In this document: in pieces, positions 5,825-5,982 of the stretch
Position numbering within the stretch: position 1 is the first letter of the stretch
Layout: each line of letters begins with the position of its first letter
NCBI GenBank assembly: GCA_022563075.1
Contig: JADFOC010000184.1
Coordinates: forward strand, 1 to 5,982
Length of the DNA stretch: 5,982 nucleotides
Reading direction: 5' to 3'
DNA from: Pseudomonadota bacterium
GTDB lineage: Bacteria > Pseudomonadota > Gammaproteobacteria > Pseudomonadales > Pseudohongiellaceae
The notes under the pieces: generated by a model
What the model saw: only the letters and a program-made list of their open reading frames with translations
Told to the model about the DNA's origin: nothing
The model's database searches: none
Translations under genes and position numbers: made by a program

Positions 5825-5872
5825 AGGGGAGAATGCTGGCCGCCGTTCCAGCATGCTTATCCGCTGGCCCCT
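5825..5872 (-). terminator. Nested hairpin upstream of the peroxiredoxin, possible 3' end of the next gene
   Basis: ATGCTGG (5833-5839) and CCAGCAT (5848-5854) form a perfect 7-bp stem with an 8-nt loop. AGGGG (5825-5829) can pair with CCCCT (5868-5872) around it. In minus-strand sense the structure starts 23 nt after the possible stop codon at 5898-5896 and lies before the peroxiredoxin leader, which suits a transcript end. There is no U-run after it, so true intrinsic termination is doubtful. Confidence 0.33.
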
Positions 5873-5895
5873 ACTAACTCGCGTGCTGACTCTGT

Positions 5896-5982
5896 TCAAT
5901 GGCGCAGGGGGCAATTCACCAGTGTACGCTCACGATTATGCGCCTTCAAGGCAATGGCACCCAATTCAACTATTAGATGCAG
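5896..5982 (-). CDS. Possible C-terminal end of a gene running off the right edge (partial)
   Basis: Read on the minus strand from the window edge, a frame is open for 28 codons and ends in TGA (5898-5896). The translation (LHLIVELGAIALKAHNRERT, then LVNCPLRH) looks like the end of a soluble protein: a mixed hydrophobic helix followed by a charged tail. It is followed in the same direction by the nested hairpin at 5825-5872 and then the peroxiredoxin gene. With only 28 codons, an open frame by chance is quite likely, and at least one plus-strand frame is open here too. No family is recognised. Confidence 0.3.
   Translation of the reverse strand: MHLIVELGAIALKAHNRERTLVNCPLRH

Noticed and set aside
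5825..5900. tRNA or attachment site suggested by the nested stem
   Set aside because: No cloverleaf, T-loop GTTCRANNC or CCA-proximal acceptor stem can be drawn, and no integrase or direct repeats are nearby.

Overview
The window (about 5.98 kb, moderate GC) looks like chromosomal DNA of a Gram-negative, probably proteobacterial, aerobe. Four of the five secure genes are secreted or lipidated (Sec signal peptides or a lipobox), ribosome binding sites are of the GGAG type, and the largest gene is a PQQ-dependent dehydrogenase. A gammaproteobacterium is my best guess from general resemblance; no marker gene here proves it. No CRISPR array, phage gene, transposase, rRNA or tRNA was seen.

Layout. 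Positions 1-198 hold a doubtful 34-codon membrane-peptide frame and a strong hairpin just past the end of the first gene. 199-1161 (-) encodes an exported alpha/beta hydrolase with a Ser-Asp/Glu-His triad. A 220-bp divergent intergenic region (1162-1381) follows, with an imperfect 10-bp inverted repeat (1244-1274) that looks like an operator and a candidate -10 for the right-hand gene. 1382-3433 (+) encodes a PQQ-dependent eight-bladed dehydrogenase carried as a lipoprotein. The next 475 bp (3434-3908) holds only a weak minus-strand ORF that abuts the dehydrogenase stop, then a good sigma70-like promoter (3851-3879). That promoter drives two tandem, clearly paralogous secreted cupins (3909-4424 and 4443-4961, roughly 63% identical by hand count). 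Convergent to them at 5060-5719 (-) is a 1-Cys (Prx6-type) peroxiredoxin. A hairpin and the possible 3' end of another minus-strand gene (5896-5982) close the window.

How they may work together (inference). The dehydrogenase would oxidise a sugar or alcohol on the periplasmic side and pass electrons to the respiratory chain. The divergently transcribed hydrolase could act on an ester or lactone in the same compartment, and the two exported cupins would also be periplasmic. The peroxiredoxin is cytosolic and may be an unrelated neighbour. The most notable points are the recent cupin duplication with divergence concentrated in one loop, the operator-like dyad between the divergent genes, and the lipoprotein architecture of the PQQ enzyme. 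I see no clear evidence of a wholly new system; the exported dehydrogenase/hydrolase/twin-cupin neighbourhood is the best candidate for a functional unit.
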